This document shows positions 17,286 to 26,537 of a stretch of DNA of 64,000 bases, in pieces. The notes beneath the pieces are model-generated. The model was not told the DNA's origin. It saw only the letters and a program-made list of their open reading frames with translations, and ran no database searches. The DNA is from Bacteroidales bacterium (GTDB lineage Bacteria; Bacteroidota; Bacteroidia; Bacteroidales; Muribaculaceae). Position 1 is the first letter of the stretch. Every line of letters starts with the position of its first letter. Location: assembly GCA_014800685.1 (NCBI GenBank), contig JAAVFQ010000009.1, positions 25,434-89,433 on the forward strand, given 5' to 3'. The translations under genes were made by a program, and so were the position numbers.

Positions 17286-19549
17286 CAGAGTGTAAGGGTT
17301 ACGGTGGCGAGCACGTTGGTTGTGGCTTGGGCTGCAAAGCCTGCATAACGGTAGATAACCGGCTTGCCATCCTCCATATAATATCCTGCTCCGGCATAGC
17401 CGTTATTGCAATATTTCTCATTGAAGATATTATAGACCGTCAGCCCAAGACGCAAATCCTTGATGCCGGGAAGGCCCTTAAAAGTATAGGCTATCCCGAG
17501 ATCACTCACGAAATAGGCATCAAGCCGGGCCTCTGCCGAACGGGCATTATTCATATACTGCGCCGAGACGTAGCGGCTCATCAGCGAGGCTTCAAAGCCG
17601 TGCGTGCGGAAGTTGAAGGCATTATGCAGTATGAAGTCGGGAGAAAAAGATATGGGGGTGTCGCCGCAGTCTATTGAAATAGGATTGGCCCACTCGTCCT
17701 CGTAGATATACTCCGTGAAGTTCTTGATCCTATTGCGTGAGAGGGTAGCATTAAGCTGCCAGTCAAACCATTTGACCGGGCGGAGGGCACCCTGCAGCTC
17801 TATGCCCATGCGGTAGGAATCCGGCACGTTGACGCTCAAGACATTTCCCGTGTCGGAGAGGGCTCCGGTGGCCACGAGCTGGTCCTTATAGTCCATGTAG
17901 TAGAGATTGGCTCCCAGAGAGAATAGCTGAGTGTTGTAGCGATAGCCGGCTTCATAGTCAAACAGGCGCTCGGCTTCCGGATAATGAGCCGGATCGCTGT
18001 CGGTGAAGTTATCTCTTGTGGGCTCCTTATGCGCTACACTGAAAGATGCGTAGGCACGGTGAGGCCCCTGATTGAAAGCCAGACCCAGCTTCGGGTTGAA
18101 GAAATTCCAGTCGCGATGCACGCCGAGGATGGCCATTGAGCCGGTATTCCAGTCGAAATTGTCGCTGACGCCACGTATCGTATAGTGTATGTGGCGATAC
18201 TGCAGGTCGCCGTAGGCGGTCAACCAGGGGAGGATGTCATAGTCGGCGCGGAGATAGGTATTGATATCGGCTTTCCTTCCGGTATTGCGATAATATTCCT
18301 GCAACGGATTGAGGGGACCCACATAATTTCTCACCCATTTTATCTGACCGTAATGCGCTCCGCGAAACCAGTTGGCGGCTGCTCCGGCCGTCAGCGAGAG
18401 GGGTCCGCGGCTGTATTTGGCGTTCACCATCCCGCCCCCGAAGTCATTGTCGTTATATTTCAGACGGATGAGGTCTGATTTCGACACCACGTTGCCATCG
18501 GCATCCACGAAGGGGTCAAGACCATATTCGATGAGCGTGCGTCGCGTCTTGTACTGGTCATAATTTCCATCCCCCTTGGTGTAATGGAGTGTGGCGTTGA
18601 GAGTGAAATAGTCTCCGAGGGCCTGATTGAGTATCAGCTGGAAATGATGCTGCACGAAATTATCGCACTGGTCTTTGTAAAATGCCGGATTTCCGTCGCT
18701 GTCTGTATACAGGCCACAGGGATTATATCGCCGGCCATAGAGAGCCATCTCCTCTTTTGTGGCATAATCCCAGGCCATATATGTGCGTTCCTTGCCGCCG
18801 AATGCCAGAAGGCGCAGCGAGGTGTTTTGCGCTGAGAATGCGAGCTGCCCCATATAGCTCCAGAGCTGAGAGAATGCACGGTCTATGTAGCCGTCCGACC
18901 CGATATGGCTGATACGAGCATCTGCACTCCAGTGACCGCCGAAAAGACCGGACGATACTTTCAGAGTCTGTCGGTTGGTATTAAATGAGCCGTATGAGAG
19001 GGAAACGAGCGCCGAGGGGTCGTCTGACGGGAGGTCGGTAAGCATATTTATGGACGCTCCGAAAGCGCCGGCGCCGTTTGTGGAGGTGCCTGCTCCGCGC
19101 TGTATCTGGATGTCCTGAAGGGAGGAAGCAAGGTCGGGCATATTCACCCAATAGACGTTGTGACTCTCGCTGTCGTTGATGGGCACTCCGTTGGCAGTTA
19201 TATTTATTCGGGAGGAGTCTGTGCCCCTTACTCTGATGCCGGAATATCCTATCCCTCCGCCGGCATCGCCGGTGGTCACTATCGAGGGGCTCATCTCAAG
19301 AATGCTGGGGATGTCGCGTCCGTCATTGACGCGCGCTATGTCCTTGCGGTTAAGATTGCTGTAGGCTATCGGCGTCTTCACTCCGGCTCTATTGGCGGTG
19401 ACTTCCACGCCTTGAAGGGTTACAGCTAATGAATCTGCGGAGGCCGATGTCTGGCTCTCCGTCTGGGCGGGGGCTGAGGCGCCGGCCGCCGTCAGGGCAG
19501 CCCCTGCCATTACGGCAAGCGACGCACCCTTCTGGAAAAGTTGCTTCAT
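17285..19549 (-). CDS. TonB-dependent outer-membrane receptor for thiamine (TPP-riboswitch controlled)
   Basis: Receptor of 754 aa that probably brings thiamine or its phosphates across the outer membrane. A signal peptide starts at the ATG at 19549 (MKQLFQKGASLAVMAGAAL). The plug domain (GVEVTANRAG ... GGIGYSGIRVRGTDSSRIN) and a 22-strand-type barrel ending ATVTLTL follow. A longer in-frame ORF starting at 19642 would read through the TPP riboswitch, so 19549 is the correct start. Substrate assignment rests on the riboswitch and the coupled pnuT gene. Confidence 0.9.
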   Translation of the reverse strand: MKQLFQKGASLAVMAGAALTAAGASAPAQTESQTSASADSLAVTLQGVEVTANRAGVKTPIAYSNLNRKDIARVNDGRDIPSILEMSPSIVTTGDAGGGIGYSGIRVRGTDSSRINITANGVPINDSESHNVYWVNMPDLASSLQDIQIQRGAGTSTNGAGAFGASINMLTDLPSDDPSALVSLSYGSFNTNRQTLKVSSGLFGGHWSADARISHIGSDGYIDRAFSQLWSYMGQLAFSAQNTSLRLLAFGGKERTYMAWDYATKEEMALYGRRYNPCGLYTDSDGNPAFYKDQCDNFVQHHFQLILNQALGDYFTLNATLHYTKGDGNYDQYKTRRTLIEYGLDPFVDADGNVVSKSDLIRLKYNDNDFGGGMVNAKYSRGPLSLTAGAAANWFRGAHYGQIKWVRNYVGPLNPLQEYYRNTGRKADINTYLRADYDILPWLTAYGDLQYRHIHYTIRGVSDNFDWNTGSMAILGVHRDWNFFNPKLGLAFNQGPHRAYASFSVAHKEPTRDNFTDSDPAHYPEAERLFDYEAGYRYNTQLFSLGANLYYMDYKDQLVATGALSDTGNVLSVNVPDSYRMGIELQGALRPVKWFDWQLNATLSRNRIKNFTEYIYEDEWANPISIDCGDTPISFSPDFILHNAFNFRTHGFEASLMSRYVSAQYMNNARSAEARLDAYFVSDLGIAYTFKGLPGIKDLRLGLTVYNIFNEKYCNNGYAGAGYYMEDGKPVIYRYAGFAAQATTNVLATVTLTL

Positions 19550-19565
19550 TTTGTTATTTTTCTTT

Positions 19566-19648
19566 ACGCCGGTACTAACCGGATCAAGTTCAAAGGGTGT
19601 TATCTCAGCCTCGCGGCAGGCTCCGGCCTGACAGCGATGCACCCCTAA
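19566..19648 (-). promoter_or_regulatory. TPP riboswitch (THI element)
   Basis: On the minus strand the THI-box blocks appear in order: AGGGGTGC, GCTGAGATAACACCCTTTG, GAACTTGATCCGGTTAGTAC and the closing CGGCG. It ends about 17 nt before the ATG at 19549, so binding of thiamine pyrophosphate can mask translation initiation. No terminator hairpin with a T-run separates it from the gene, which fits translational control. Confidence 0.96.
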
Positions 19649-19710
19649 ATAAATTCTGTATGTATGGTCTCCGCTTTAAGACATCTGCAAGTTGGATTCT
19701 GACACAAAAA

Positions 19711-19751
19711 TAACTTTGCAGTGTCTTTTGAGAATGACCGCTGCAAAGTTA
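19711..19751. promoter_or_regulatory. Promoter of the thiamine operon, inside an 11-bp inverted repeat
   Basis: On the minus strand TAACTTTG at 19751-19744 fits the -7 box, giving a leader of about 190 nt that contains the riboswitch. The same sequence occurs in inverse orientation at 19711-19718, forming taactttgcag / ctgcaaagtta. Confidence 0.6.
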
Positions 19752-19835
19752 CTACATTTTTTTAATTAGTGCACAAATCAGGGCAAAAAAACTCGCCTGC
19801 AATCTTAATTATCAGAGTATCCTGATATCTGAATA

Positions 19836-21056
19836 TCAGAATATCAGCTGCAATCTCATCTGCACTGCGCTGAAATCGTGAGCCTTCAGACCCGGACGGT
19901 CCCAGACGTGAGTGGCACTGTAACGAAGTTTGCCGGTGATATAGCGGTTGAAGTAATAATTGACCCCGACGGATATATCATTAAGTCGCCCTCCGTAGAT
20001 GCCGGCACGCGAGTCGGAGAGACCGGTATAGTTATAAGACACTACCCCTTCCAGCGAGCCTTTCTGCGGATTGGCTATTCCGGCCAGCCCCATGCTGTAT
20101 TGGTAATCGCCGCCGAGTATGAGTCCGCGTAGCGTGGCGTAAGCGCCGTGAGCCCGGAATGCCGGCAGTCCGCCACGACGATTTATCTGCATAAAGAAAT
20201 ATTGACTCTCTAAAGCCATCGGCCCATAACAAGCCATAAGCTCAGGAGTCAGTTTCCATAGATTCATAGCGCGGCTGACATCGGCGCTTAGCGCTTGCAC
20301 CTGCACTACTTTCGAGGGGAAGTTAGCACGGAAGGAAAAAGCATCGTGAGTGTCACCCTCCTCTCCATTATGGTATTGAGGCGTAAGGAAGGCTCCGCTG
20401 ATGCCGGCCTGCAGCATGCGTCCGGAGGAATGATACGGACGAGCCACAAGCCTCGTGCGGAAGCCATAACCCTCCTGTGACATTCCCTCTGCTCCTCTCC
20501 CCAGCACCTTGGAGGAGGCGTTTGGCTCCACGTGAGCCGAGAGGGTGGTGAAATACTTGTCGGCCGAATGAAACCACTGTATTCCTATAAGATGAGGTTC
20601 ATTGAAAATAGTGTTGCTTATCGGCTCTATCATCGTGACCTTCTGGCAGGCGGCTGTAGCGTTCTGATAGCCGAACTGCTGCATTTGGAGGCCAACGCGC
20701 AGGAAGTCTGTGGTGGAGAAGTCATATTGCATCCACATATCTTTGAGCGCCACTTTGCCGTAGGCAAATCCGGCCTCTACTTTCGCCTGCCATTTGCCAT
20801 ACTTCATGGCCACGCCAAGGCGAACGTCGGGCACTGCTACGCCATCGGGAAATTCCTGTTTGTCGGGCGAGATAAACAGGCCGCCATCGAGTAGCAGAGT
20901 ACCCACAGGGCTGAACTGAGCTTTCTCTGCCGGGGATGGGGCAGTCTGCTCAGGAGTAGCCGTAGTCTCTGAAGCGAACACCGATGCGGGAAATAAAGAT
21001 GTGGAGATTAAAAGGGCGCCGAAGAGGGTGGCGCCGGGTGTGTGGAATCGTTTCAT
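19836..21056 (-). CDS. Outer-membrane porin, OprO/OprP (phosphate-selective porin)-like
   Basis: Exported protein of 406 aa. The signal peptide (MKRFHTPGATLFGALLIS ... VFASE) ends near residue 29. A beta-strand-rich barrel follows, with alternating motifs such as RLGVAMKYGKWQAKVEAGFAYG and a C-terminal ending MRLQLIF, whose final Phe is typical of outer-membrane insertion. The early part (LLLDGGLFISPD, then MWMQYDF and LRVGLQMQQFGYQN) resembles the phosphate-selective porin O/P group. Ion selectivity cannot be read here. Confidence 0.75.
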   Translation of the reverse strand: MKRFHTPGATLFGALLISTSLFPASVFASETTATPEQTAPSPAEKAQFSPVGTLLLDGGLFISPDKQEFPDGVAVPDVRLGVAMKYGKWQAKVEAGFAYGKVALKDMWMQYDFSTTDFLRVGLQMQQFGYQNATAACQKVTMIEPISNTIFNEPHLIGIQWFHSADKYFTTLSAHVEPNASSKVLGRGAEGMSQEGYGFRTRLVARPYHSSGRMLQAGISGAFLTPQYHNGEEGDTHDAFSFRANFPSKVVQVQALSADVSRAMNLWKLTPELMACYGPMALESQYFFMQINRRGGLPAFRAHGAYATLRGLILGGDYQYSMGLAGIANPQKGSLEGVVSYNYTGLSDSRAGIYGGRLNDISVGVNYYFNRYITGKLRYSATHVWDRPGLKAHDFSAVQMRLQLIF

Positions 21057-21060
21057 GCTG

Positions 21061-21068
21061 CAAAATTA
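21061..21068 (-). promoter_or_regulatory. -7 box four bases before the porin ATG
   Basis: TAATTTTG on the minus strand is separated from the start codon at 21056 by only four bases (cagc). Transcription would begin at or near the ATG. Confidence 0.5.
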
Positions 21069-21165
21069 GTCATTTTTCCCGTCACGTGCAAAAATGAAAA
21101 AACCGACGCCTCGGAGTGTCTGTCCGAAGCGTCGGCCTATGATTAGGTCAATTTTTAGAACTTAC

Positions 21166-21666
21166 TTATTTCAGAAGTGACTTCGCAAATTCATAATCAG
21201 GCTCTTCTGTGATTTCTTCAGAGAAGGTGCCACCGAGCACTTTGCCATTCTCATCGAGAACGACAAGGCTGCGGGCGTAGAGGCCGGCGAGGGGGCCGTC
21301 CACTAATTCCACACCATATTTCTTGCCGAAATCGCTTCTGAAGCCGGAGAGAGTGTAGACATTTTCGATGTCGTTAGCAGCGCAGAAACGTGCCATTGCG
21401 AAGGGGAGGTCCTTGCTCACGCAGACTACTACAGTATTGTCCATCTCAGAGGCCTCCTTATTGAATCGGCGCACTGAGGCTGCGCAGACATCAGTGTCCA
21501 CGCTGGGGAAGATATTGAGCACCACGCGCTTTCCCTTTAGGTCGTCAAGGGTCACTTCGGAGAGGTCCTTATTAGTGAGTGAGAATGCGGGCGCCTGAGT
21601 CCCTTTTTCAGGGAGGTCGCCGCAAGTGTGAATTTCATTTCCAGCGATTTTTACTGTCTTTGCCAT
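21166..21666 (-). CDS. tpx: Thiol peroxidase Tpx (atypical 2-Cys peroxiredoxin)
   Basis: Reduces hydroperoxides using thioredoxin. The 166-aa protein has the peroxidatic Cys61 in PSVDTDVCAASVRRF and the resolving Cys95 in MARFCAAND, matching the classical Tpx pair. I chose the ATG at 21666 (MAKTVKIAGNE). The in-frame ORF extends to 21717, but those codons lie inside the upstream DMT gene and would add an unrelated N-terminus. It is the last gene of a carbonic anhydrase-DMT-tpx cluster, 8 bp after the DMT gene. Confidence 0.95.
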   Translation of the reverse strand: MAKTVKIAGNEIHTCGDLPEKGTQAPAFSLTNKDLSEVTLDDLKGKRVVLNIFPSVDTDVCAASVRRFNKEASEMDNTVVVCVSKDLPFAMARFCAANDIENVYTLSGFRSDFGKKYGVELVDGPLAGLYARSLVVLDENGKVLGGTFSEEITEEPDYEFAKSLLK

Positions 21667-21674
21667 AATTTTTT

Positions 21675-22049
21675 TTAATTTTTCATAAACACGAAATAGA
21701 CAGCCAGAATAAGACACACGAAAGCGGCGAAATGATTCCAGTGTAGCTGCTCGCCTCGGAAGAAGACCACGGTGAATATCGTGAAAATCACCAGCGTGAC
21801 AGCCTCCTGTATCACCTTCAACTGCATGAGTGTGAAGGGACCGCCATTTCCCGTAAAGCCCATTCTATTGGCCGGCACCTGACAGCAGTACTCGAGAAGA
21901 GCAATGCCCCAGGATATAAGAATAACGACCAGAAGGGGTGTTGTGTTCGATATCCATTTAAGTTCTTGCATTTTCAGGTGGCCATACCAGGCAAGAGTCA
22001 TGAAGATATTTGAGACCACAAGCAGGATTATGGTGTAGAGGGCGCTCAT
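21675..22049 (-). CDS. DMT-superfamily small membrane protein (DUF486)
   Basis: Integral membrane protein of 124 aa with four hydrophobic helices. The motif NIFMTLAWYGHLK and the later WGIALLEYCCQVPANRMG are characteristic of the DUF486 group, distantly related to small multidrug-resistance transporters. The transported substrate is unknown. It overlaps the carbonic anhydrase gene by 4 bp (ATGA), indicating one transcript with it and tpx. Confidence 0.85.
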   Translation of the reverse strand: MSALYTIILLVVSNIFMTLAWYGHLKMQELKWISNTTPLLVVILISWGIALLEYCCQVPANRMGFTGNGGPFTLMQLKVIQEAVTLVIFTIFTVVFFRGEQLHWNHFAAFVCLILAVYFVFMKN

Positions 22050-22609
22050 TCTGTCTTCTCTTTAATTCTTCTCAGCGCGCCGGTGGCTGTCTCCATAACG
22101 AATCCCTGCACATTTACTCCTTCGGGAGGCATGAGGGGGTGATGGCTGATGAGGTCGACGGTCTCGCGTATGGCCTCATCCGTATCCTCAAAGCCATGAA
22201 GCCATTCGCGCAGGTTTATGCCGCAATGTTCCATAAGCGATATATGCTCCTGGCTGACGCCCCTCTCTTTCATAAGATGAAGCATCTCGGTGGCATCCAT
22301 TCCCTGCACTCCGCATCCGGTGTGTCCTATCACCATTATCTCATTGACGCCCAGCTCATAGACGGCTATCAGCAGCGAACGCATTGTGGAGTCGAAGGGG
22401 TTGGTGATGGTCGCTCCGGCATTCTTTATTATCTTCACGTCGCCGTTGCGAAGCCCGAGAGCGGCAGGTATCAGCTCTACGAGCCGCGTATCCATGCAGG
22501 AGACTATGGCAATTTTCTTGTCGGGATATTTATCAGTGGCAAACCTTTCGTAGCCTTTGCTCTCCACAAAGTCTCGATTATGCTCCAGCAGTTCTTCTAT
22601 TATCTTCAT
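22046..22609 (-). CDS. Beta-class carbonic anhydrase
   Basis: Interconverts CO2 and bicarbonate. The 187-aa protein has the zinc ligands Cys38 (SCMDTRL, with the Asp40-Arg42 dyad), His96 and Cys99 (GHTGCG). Length and motif spacing fit the short clade-D type beta-carbonic anhydrases. In a CO2-requiring gut anaerobe it would supply bicarbonate for carboxylations, a role I infer from family knowledge. It heads a cluster with the DMT protein and tpx. Confidence 0.92.
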   Translation of the reverse strand: MKIIEELLEHNRDFVESKGYERFATDKYPDKKIAIVSCMDTRLVELIPAALGLRNGDVKIIKNAGATITNPFDSTMRSLLIAVYELGVNEIMVIGHTGCGVQGMDATEMLHLMKERGVSQEHISLMEHCGINLREWLHGFEDTDEAIRETVDLISHHPLMPPEGVNVQGFVMETATGALRRIKEKTE

Positions 22610-22727
22610 TAGTTATGTTGCGATTGATGTGTGAATTTATTTCTTTTATCTTTTGCAAAAATAATGATTTTCTCAGAAAAATATCTCCCCTATATTAGAA
22701 AAAATTTCTCACAACGGATTTTTTCAT

Positions 22728-22735
22728 TAAATTTG
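22728..22735 (+). promoter_or_regulatory. -7 box of the FKBP gene
   Basis: TAAATTTG matches TAnnTTTG and lies 25 bp before the chosen ATG at 22760. In-frame codons upstream of it (from 22631) would be untranscribed. Confidence 0.6.
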
Positions 22736-22759
22736 CAGCAACGAAGCAAGCGAAATTGT

Positions 22760-23167
22760 ATGAAGACCAACAAGAAACAGGAGTATCGTCGGCAGAATGC
22801 CGCGTGGCTCGCAGAGAAAAGCCTTGAGCCGGGAGTGCGGCCGCTCGGCGGCGGAGTGCTATGCAAAACCCTGAAGGAGGGCTCTGCTGACCGCCCCTCC
22901 CCTACGGCTGACAGTGTGGTGACGGTCGGCTATTCAGGCCGAACCATTGACGGTCATATCTTTGACAAGAACGAGGGTGAGGTGCCGGCTGCTTTCCGCG
23001 TCCGCGAGCTTATTCCGGGCTTTGCTCTTGCTTTGCAAAATATGCATCCGGGAGAGAGATGTGAAGTCTATATTCCCGCTGAAGAGGCCTACGGCAAGTT
23101 CAGCCAACCGGGCATCCCTGCCTTCTCAACCCTGATTTTCGACATTACTCTTCACTCCGTAATGTGA
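22760..23167 (+). CDS. FKBP-type peptidyl-prolyl cis-trans isomerase
   Basis: Short FKBP of 135 aa starting at ATG 22760, just after a -7 box. The FKBP core is visible: VTVGYSGRTIDGHIFDKN, then FRVRELIPGFALALQNMHPGERCEVYIPAEEAYG and FDITLHSV at the end. No signal peptide is evident with this start, so it is probably cytoplasmic. Bacteroidota often carry several FKBPs that are exported or lipid-anchored; this one is small and stands alone. Confidence 0.87.
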   Translation: MKTNKKQEYRRQNAAWLAEKSLEPGVRPLGGGVLCKTLKEGSADRPSPTADSVVTVGYSGRTIDGHIFDKNEGEVPAAFRVRELIPGFALALQNMHPGERCEVYIPAEEAYGKFSQPGIPAFSTLIFDITLHSVM

Positions 23168-23200
23168 ATTGAAAGCAGTGTTTAACTGATTCTAAAAAAA

Positions 23201-23240
23201 GATTCCCGAACCTTTGTCCGGGAATCCCTAATTCTTTTTA
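23201..23240. terminator. Bidirectional terminator between FKBP and crcB
   Basis: An 8-bp stem (gattcccg / cgggaatc) has an A-run on the left and a T-rich tract on the right, between convergent genes. Confidence 0.8.
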
Positions 23241-23252
23241 ATATATATATCC

Positions 23253-23624
23253 TTATCGGATGATGGCGCGGCCACCCCATACGAGAAGCACGCCGAGTAT
23301 TACTGTTGCGAGGAAATAGAACAGACAGGTCATCCAGTCACCGTTGTTGCCTAATTTCCAGATATCATCAGCAAATGATGAGAATGTGGTGAAGCCACCG
23401 CAGAAACCGGTAATCAGAAGTACATTCTCGCCGGTTGTCATCACATGAGATTTCTCAAGAATGCCGAAGAAAATACCAATGATAAAACAGCCTATAATAT
23501 TAACGAGGAAGGTGCCGAGGGGGAAGGTGCCATGAAACATTCCGTCACTCCATTTGCCGATAAGAAAACGTCCGCAGGTACCTACAAATCCGCCCGCACC
23601 TGCAATAAGCATCATTTTAATCAT
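23253..23624 (-). CDS. crcB: Fluoride ion channel CrcB (Fluc)
   Basis: Small dual-topology membrane channel that exports fluoride. The 123-aa protein has four helices, the Asn42 region (GTFLVNIIGCF) and the conserved GFCGGFTTFSSF stretch (residues 73-84) with the Phe-box phenylalanines. No fluoride riboswitch was recognisable in the 90 bp upstream. A single copy is seen, so a homodimer is expected. Confidence 0.95.
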   Translation of the reverse strand: MIKMMLIAGAGGFVGTCGRFLIGKWSDGMFHGTFPLGTFLVNIIGCFIIGIFFGILEKSHVMTTGENVLLITGFCGGFTTFSSFADDIWKLGNNGDWMTCLFYFLATVILGVLLVWGGRAIIR

Positions 23625-23713
23625 AGTCTATTAAGTTTTTATAAGGTTTTATTCTTTCAACACACATTTTAATAATTGTGTTCATTCTCCTCAAAAATAC
23701 TAAGACCCGATTT

Positions 23714-24472
23714 TCAGAATACCATAGAAGGACGCCTCTCGCGGTTCTTTTTCTCAAATTGCCAACCGGCTATTTTATAGAGCAATCCGCCAAATGAGCG
23801 CGCTTCTTTCCTGCATAATGAAATGCAACGGGCACACGTGATGCACTTCTTATCATCAGTGACCCACGGAGTTGCCTTATCTATCGCGCCTACGGGACAT
23901 TCATCGACACACACGCCACATTTGCTACACTTGCGCCTGCTGCCTCGAGGATGCAATGGCACCGCTCCGGCAGCTTTATATGGGAATCGACCGGGAAGCG
24001 ATTCCGCATTTAGTTTGCCGTGGCCTGCGAGCCTATCTCTCACGAGGGTGACAAGATCATCCATCACCCGAAAATCGTCTCTGTCCGGACGCGTGGCCGC
24101 CACCTTAGAAAAGATGGAATGCCGGGCCACAATAGCAGCCGCCCCTACAGGTCTGAAACCTTGCGTGACTGCTATGTCATGAAGTTCCAGCAGAGCATCG
24201 TCAAACGCCCTGTTGCCATAGACGCATATCAGCACACAGTTTTGCCGACGACCCGATATTTTGCGTAGCGATGCCACGGCGGGAGCGGGGACGCGCCCGG
24301 CATAGACCGGCACCCCTATCACGACTAAATCATCCGGATTCTCTATGCACAGTCCCTCAGGCAGAGGCGCTGTGAGATTAAGCAGCGTGTATGTCAGTGA
24401 AAAACGTCCGGATATATCCCTGACTATCTCTTCTGTCGACCCCGTGGCGGAAAAATATATTGCTCGTGTCAT
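23714..24472 (-). CDS. EFR1-type flavodoxin-ferredoxin fusion protein
   Basis: Predicted cytoplasmic electron-transfer protein of 252 aa. The N-terminal half is flavodoxin-like (YFSATGSTEEIV near residue 6-17 as the phosphate-binding loop, VVIGVPVYAGRVP). The C-terminal part has two 4Fe-4S ferredoxin motifs (CSKCGVCVDECP and CITCARCISLC). The same layout defines the EFR1 family of anaerobes, whose partner enzymes are unknown. It stands between crcB and a lipoprotein gene, with no clear operon partner. Confidence 0.88.
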   Translation of the reverse strand: MTRAIYFSATGSTEEIVRDISGRFSLTYTLLNLTAPLPEGLCIENPDDLVVIGVPVYAGRVPAPAVASLRKISGRRQNCVLICVYGNRAFDDALLELHDIAVTQGFRPVGAAAIVARHSIFSKVAATRPDRDDFRVMDDLVTLVRDRLAGHGKLNAESLPGRFPYKAAGAVPLHPRGSRRKCSKCGVCVDECPVGAIDKATPWVTDDKKCITCARCISLCRKEARSFGGLLYKIAGWQFEKKNRERRPSMVF

Positions 24473-24483
24473 TTAATGCGATT

Positions 24484-25425
24484 TTATGGCTCCCAAATTT
24501 GGCGGAGGGTGACATTCTTGCCTGAACGTTCCACATAGGAGCCGGCATAATAGCAGTCAGATGACGTTCCATCTTTTTTGTAGCCATCAGCCGTCATTTT
24601 CGACATAAACTCCGAGGCCGCAACGTTGTCACAGAAATTGATAAAAGCCGAGACTGCATATCCATCCTCTACCTTGACGGTCTCTTTCATCTCCCCTACC
24701 ATCCTATTGAGGGTCACCTCATTTATAGTCACCATGCTTTCAACGAAATCGCTTGGCACCTGGCGCGATTTTCTTGAGGCTACGGTAAAACCTTTGGATT
24801 CGAGCGCCGAAACGATGTCCGAAAGTGACTTCATATCACGCAAACTGCCGGAATATCCCTCTTCTTTTCTTTTCGGCCCCATAAGGTCTGTAATATCTAT
24901 AGCAGGAACGGATGCTCTGGCTATGCTATCCCGCTCAGCCTTTATCTGTTCAGGAGTTTTTGCAAGTAAGCCCTCGGATCTTAGTATGCAGATTTTCTTG
25001 GCCTTTTCCGCAAACCTCTTTAGATCATCCTTGCTGAGTGTCTCATCGGCAGTTTTTGATGAGAATTTAAGCTCTACCGAGCCTGCACCGCTGCGCAGCT
25101 GACTCATGAGCTCCTCTTTCATTGAGTTTCCTGTAAGCTCTAACATACACACAGGCTCATCATCGGCATCTATCAGCGCCGCAGAAAGAGAGACTTCCGC
25201 GAGATCTCTTGCTCCCTTTACTTCTAATTTCAGAGTGGTCACGGCATTATAATGCTCACCATCCTTCTCAAGATCTATCGTATATCTATTCTCTGATAGT
25301 TCGAGAACATCGGAGAGCTGACCCTCCACCGGGTTTTCTCCGCGCACTTCCACCTTCTCCGGTGTGCAGGAGCAGAGCGACGCAAAAATAAGGACAAGAC
25401 TCAGAATGGATATAAAATGTTTCAT
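24484..25425 (-). CDS. Hypothetical lipoprotein
   Basis: Protein of 313 aa with a lipoprotein signal (MKHFISILSLVLIFASLCSC, lipid-modified Cys20). I do not recognise the family. The first half is a beta-rich domain (VTTLKLEVKG ... AALIDADDEPVC). A charged linker follows, then a C-terminal domain with SDIVSALESKGFTV and CDNVAASEFMSKMTADGY that looks alpha/beta. The ATG at 25425 is preferred to a TTG two codons upstream. Its leader contains two cacttact repeats immediately before the start. Probably periplasmic or outer-membrane associated. Confidence 0.7.
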   Translation of the reverse strand: MKHFISILSLVLIFASLCSCTPEKVEVRGENPVEGQLSDVLELSENRYTIDLEKDGEHYNAVTTLKLEVKGARDLAEVSLSAALIDADDEPVCMLELTGNSMKEELMSQLRSGAGSVELKFSSKTADETLSKDDLKRFAEKAKKICILRSEGLLAKTPEQIKAERDSIARASVPAIDITDLMGPKRKEEGYSGSLRDMKSLSDIVSALESKGFTVASRKSRQVPSDFVESMVTINEVTLNRMVGEMKETVKVEDGYAVSAFINFCDNVAASEFMSKMTADGYKKDGTSSDCYYAGSYVERSGKNVTLRQIWEP

Positions 25426-25763
25426 TAGCAAGTAAGTGTTCAGATTTAACCGATAGTAAGTGTGCAGGAAAATCTTTTAAACAATCTGTGGCTTCTTTTG
25501 GGCCGCTTCCGACTTGTCGCTCAGTCTAATATTTTATATTCTCCTTCGCTCCGCGCGGGAATCACCTCAAAAATACCCTCCACATATTGGACACTTACTG
25601 AATATCGGGAAATGCGCTACCAAACTATTTTTACGAATGGAAAGCATAAAAGAAAAGTGCAGAAAGGGAATGTTATATCCTCTTTCCGCACTTCATCTTT
25701 TATATTTCAGCACGCAGACTAAGATAATTCACCTGAAAAACTGCGCGCTCTGTCTCGGTCATA

Positions 25764-26522
25764 TTATTCTTTGCACTTGGCAGCGATAAACTGACGATTC
25801 ATGCGACCGATATTGTAGAGCTTGATGCTCTTGGGGCACTCGGCGGCGCAAGCACCGGTATTGGTACAGTTACCGAATCCGAGTTCATCCATTCTCTTCA
25901 CCATAGCGCGCACGCGACGGTCTTTCTCCACTTCACCCTGAGGAAGAAGTGCGAGCTGGCTGATCTTAGCCGATACGAAGAGCATGGCAGAACCGTTCTT
26001 GCAGGCTGCTACGCATGCGCCGCAGCCAATGCAGCTTGCGGAGTCCATTGACTCGTCGGCATTCACCTTAGAGATGGGGAGGTCGTTAGCATCCTGAGCG
26101 CCGCCGCAGTTGAACGAAACGTAGCCGCCCGCCTGCTGGATTTTGTCAAAGGCATTACGGTCTACCATAAGGTCTTTGATGATGGGGAAGGCAGCAGAAC
26201 GCCAAGGCTCTACAGTGATGGTCTCGCCGTTCTGGAAACGACGCATATAGAGCTGACAGGTAGTAGCTCCGGTAGCGGGGCCGTGAGGATGGCCATTGAT
26301 ATAGAGTGAGCACATACCGCAGATGCCCTCGCGGCAGTCATGGTCGAAGACCACGGGCTCCTCGCCGTTCTCCACGAGACGCTCGTTGAGAATGTCGAGG
26401 GTCTCAAGGAAAGAAGTGTCGGGGGTTGTCTCCACGTTGGGGTAAGTCACAAACCCGCCTTTTGCTCTCGGACCTGCCTGACGCCAGATCTTGAGATTGA
26501 CTTTCATTACATTTTCTTCCAT
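25764..26522 (-). CDS. sdhB: Succinate dehydrogenase/fumarate reductase iron-sulfur subunit
   Basis: Carries electrons between the flavoprotein and the quinone site. The 252-aa protein has the 2Fe-2S cysteines in CREGICGMC plus a later Cys, and two cluster motifs in the C-terminal half ([12 protein letters not shown] and [12 protein letters not shown]). Those hold the 4Fe-4S and 3Fe-4S centres. It is third in the sdhCAB order, 15 bp after sdhA. In anaerobic Bacteroidales the complex mainly works as a menaquinol:fumarate reductase. Confidence 0.95.
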   Translation of the reverse strand: MEENVMKVNLKIWRQAGPRAKGGFVTYPNVETTPDTSFLETLDILNERLVENGEEPVVFDHDCREGICGMCSLYINGHPHGPATGATTCQLYMRRFQNGETITVEPWRSAAFPIIKDLMVDRNAFDKIQQAGGYVSFNCGGAQDANDLPISKVNADESMDSASCIGCGACVAACKNGSAMLFVSAKISQLALLPQGEVEKDRRVRAMVKRMDELGFGNCTNTGACAAECPKSIKLYNIGRMNRQFIAAKCKE

Positions 26523-26537
26523 AATAAATTTTCCAGT

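Noticed and set aside
19550-19642. N-terminal extension of the thiamine receptor gene
   Set aside because: The codons fall inside the TPP riboswitch and give no signal peptide; the ATG at 19549 does.
23625-23713. Fluoride riboswitch upstream of crcB
   Set aside because: The short AT-rich leader lacks the conserved fluoride aptamer blocks.
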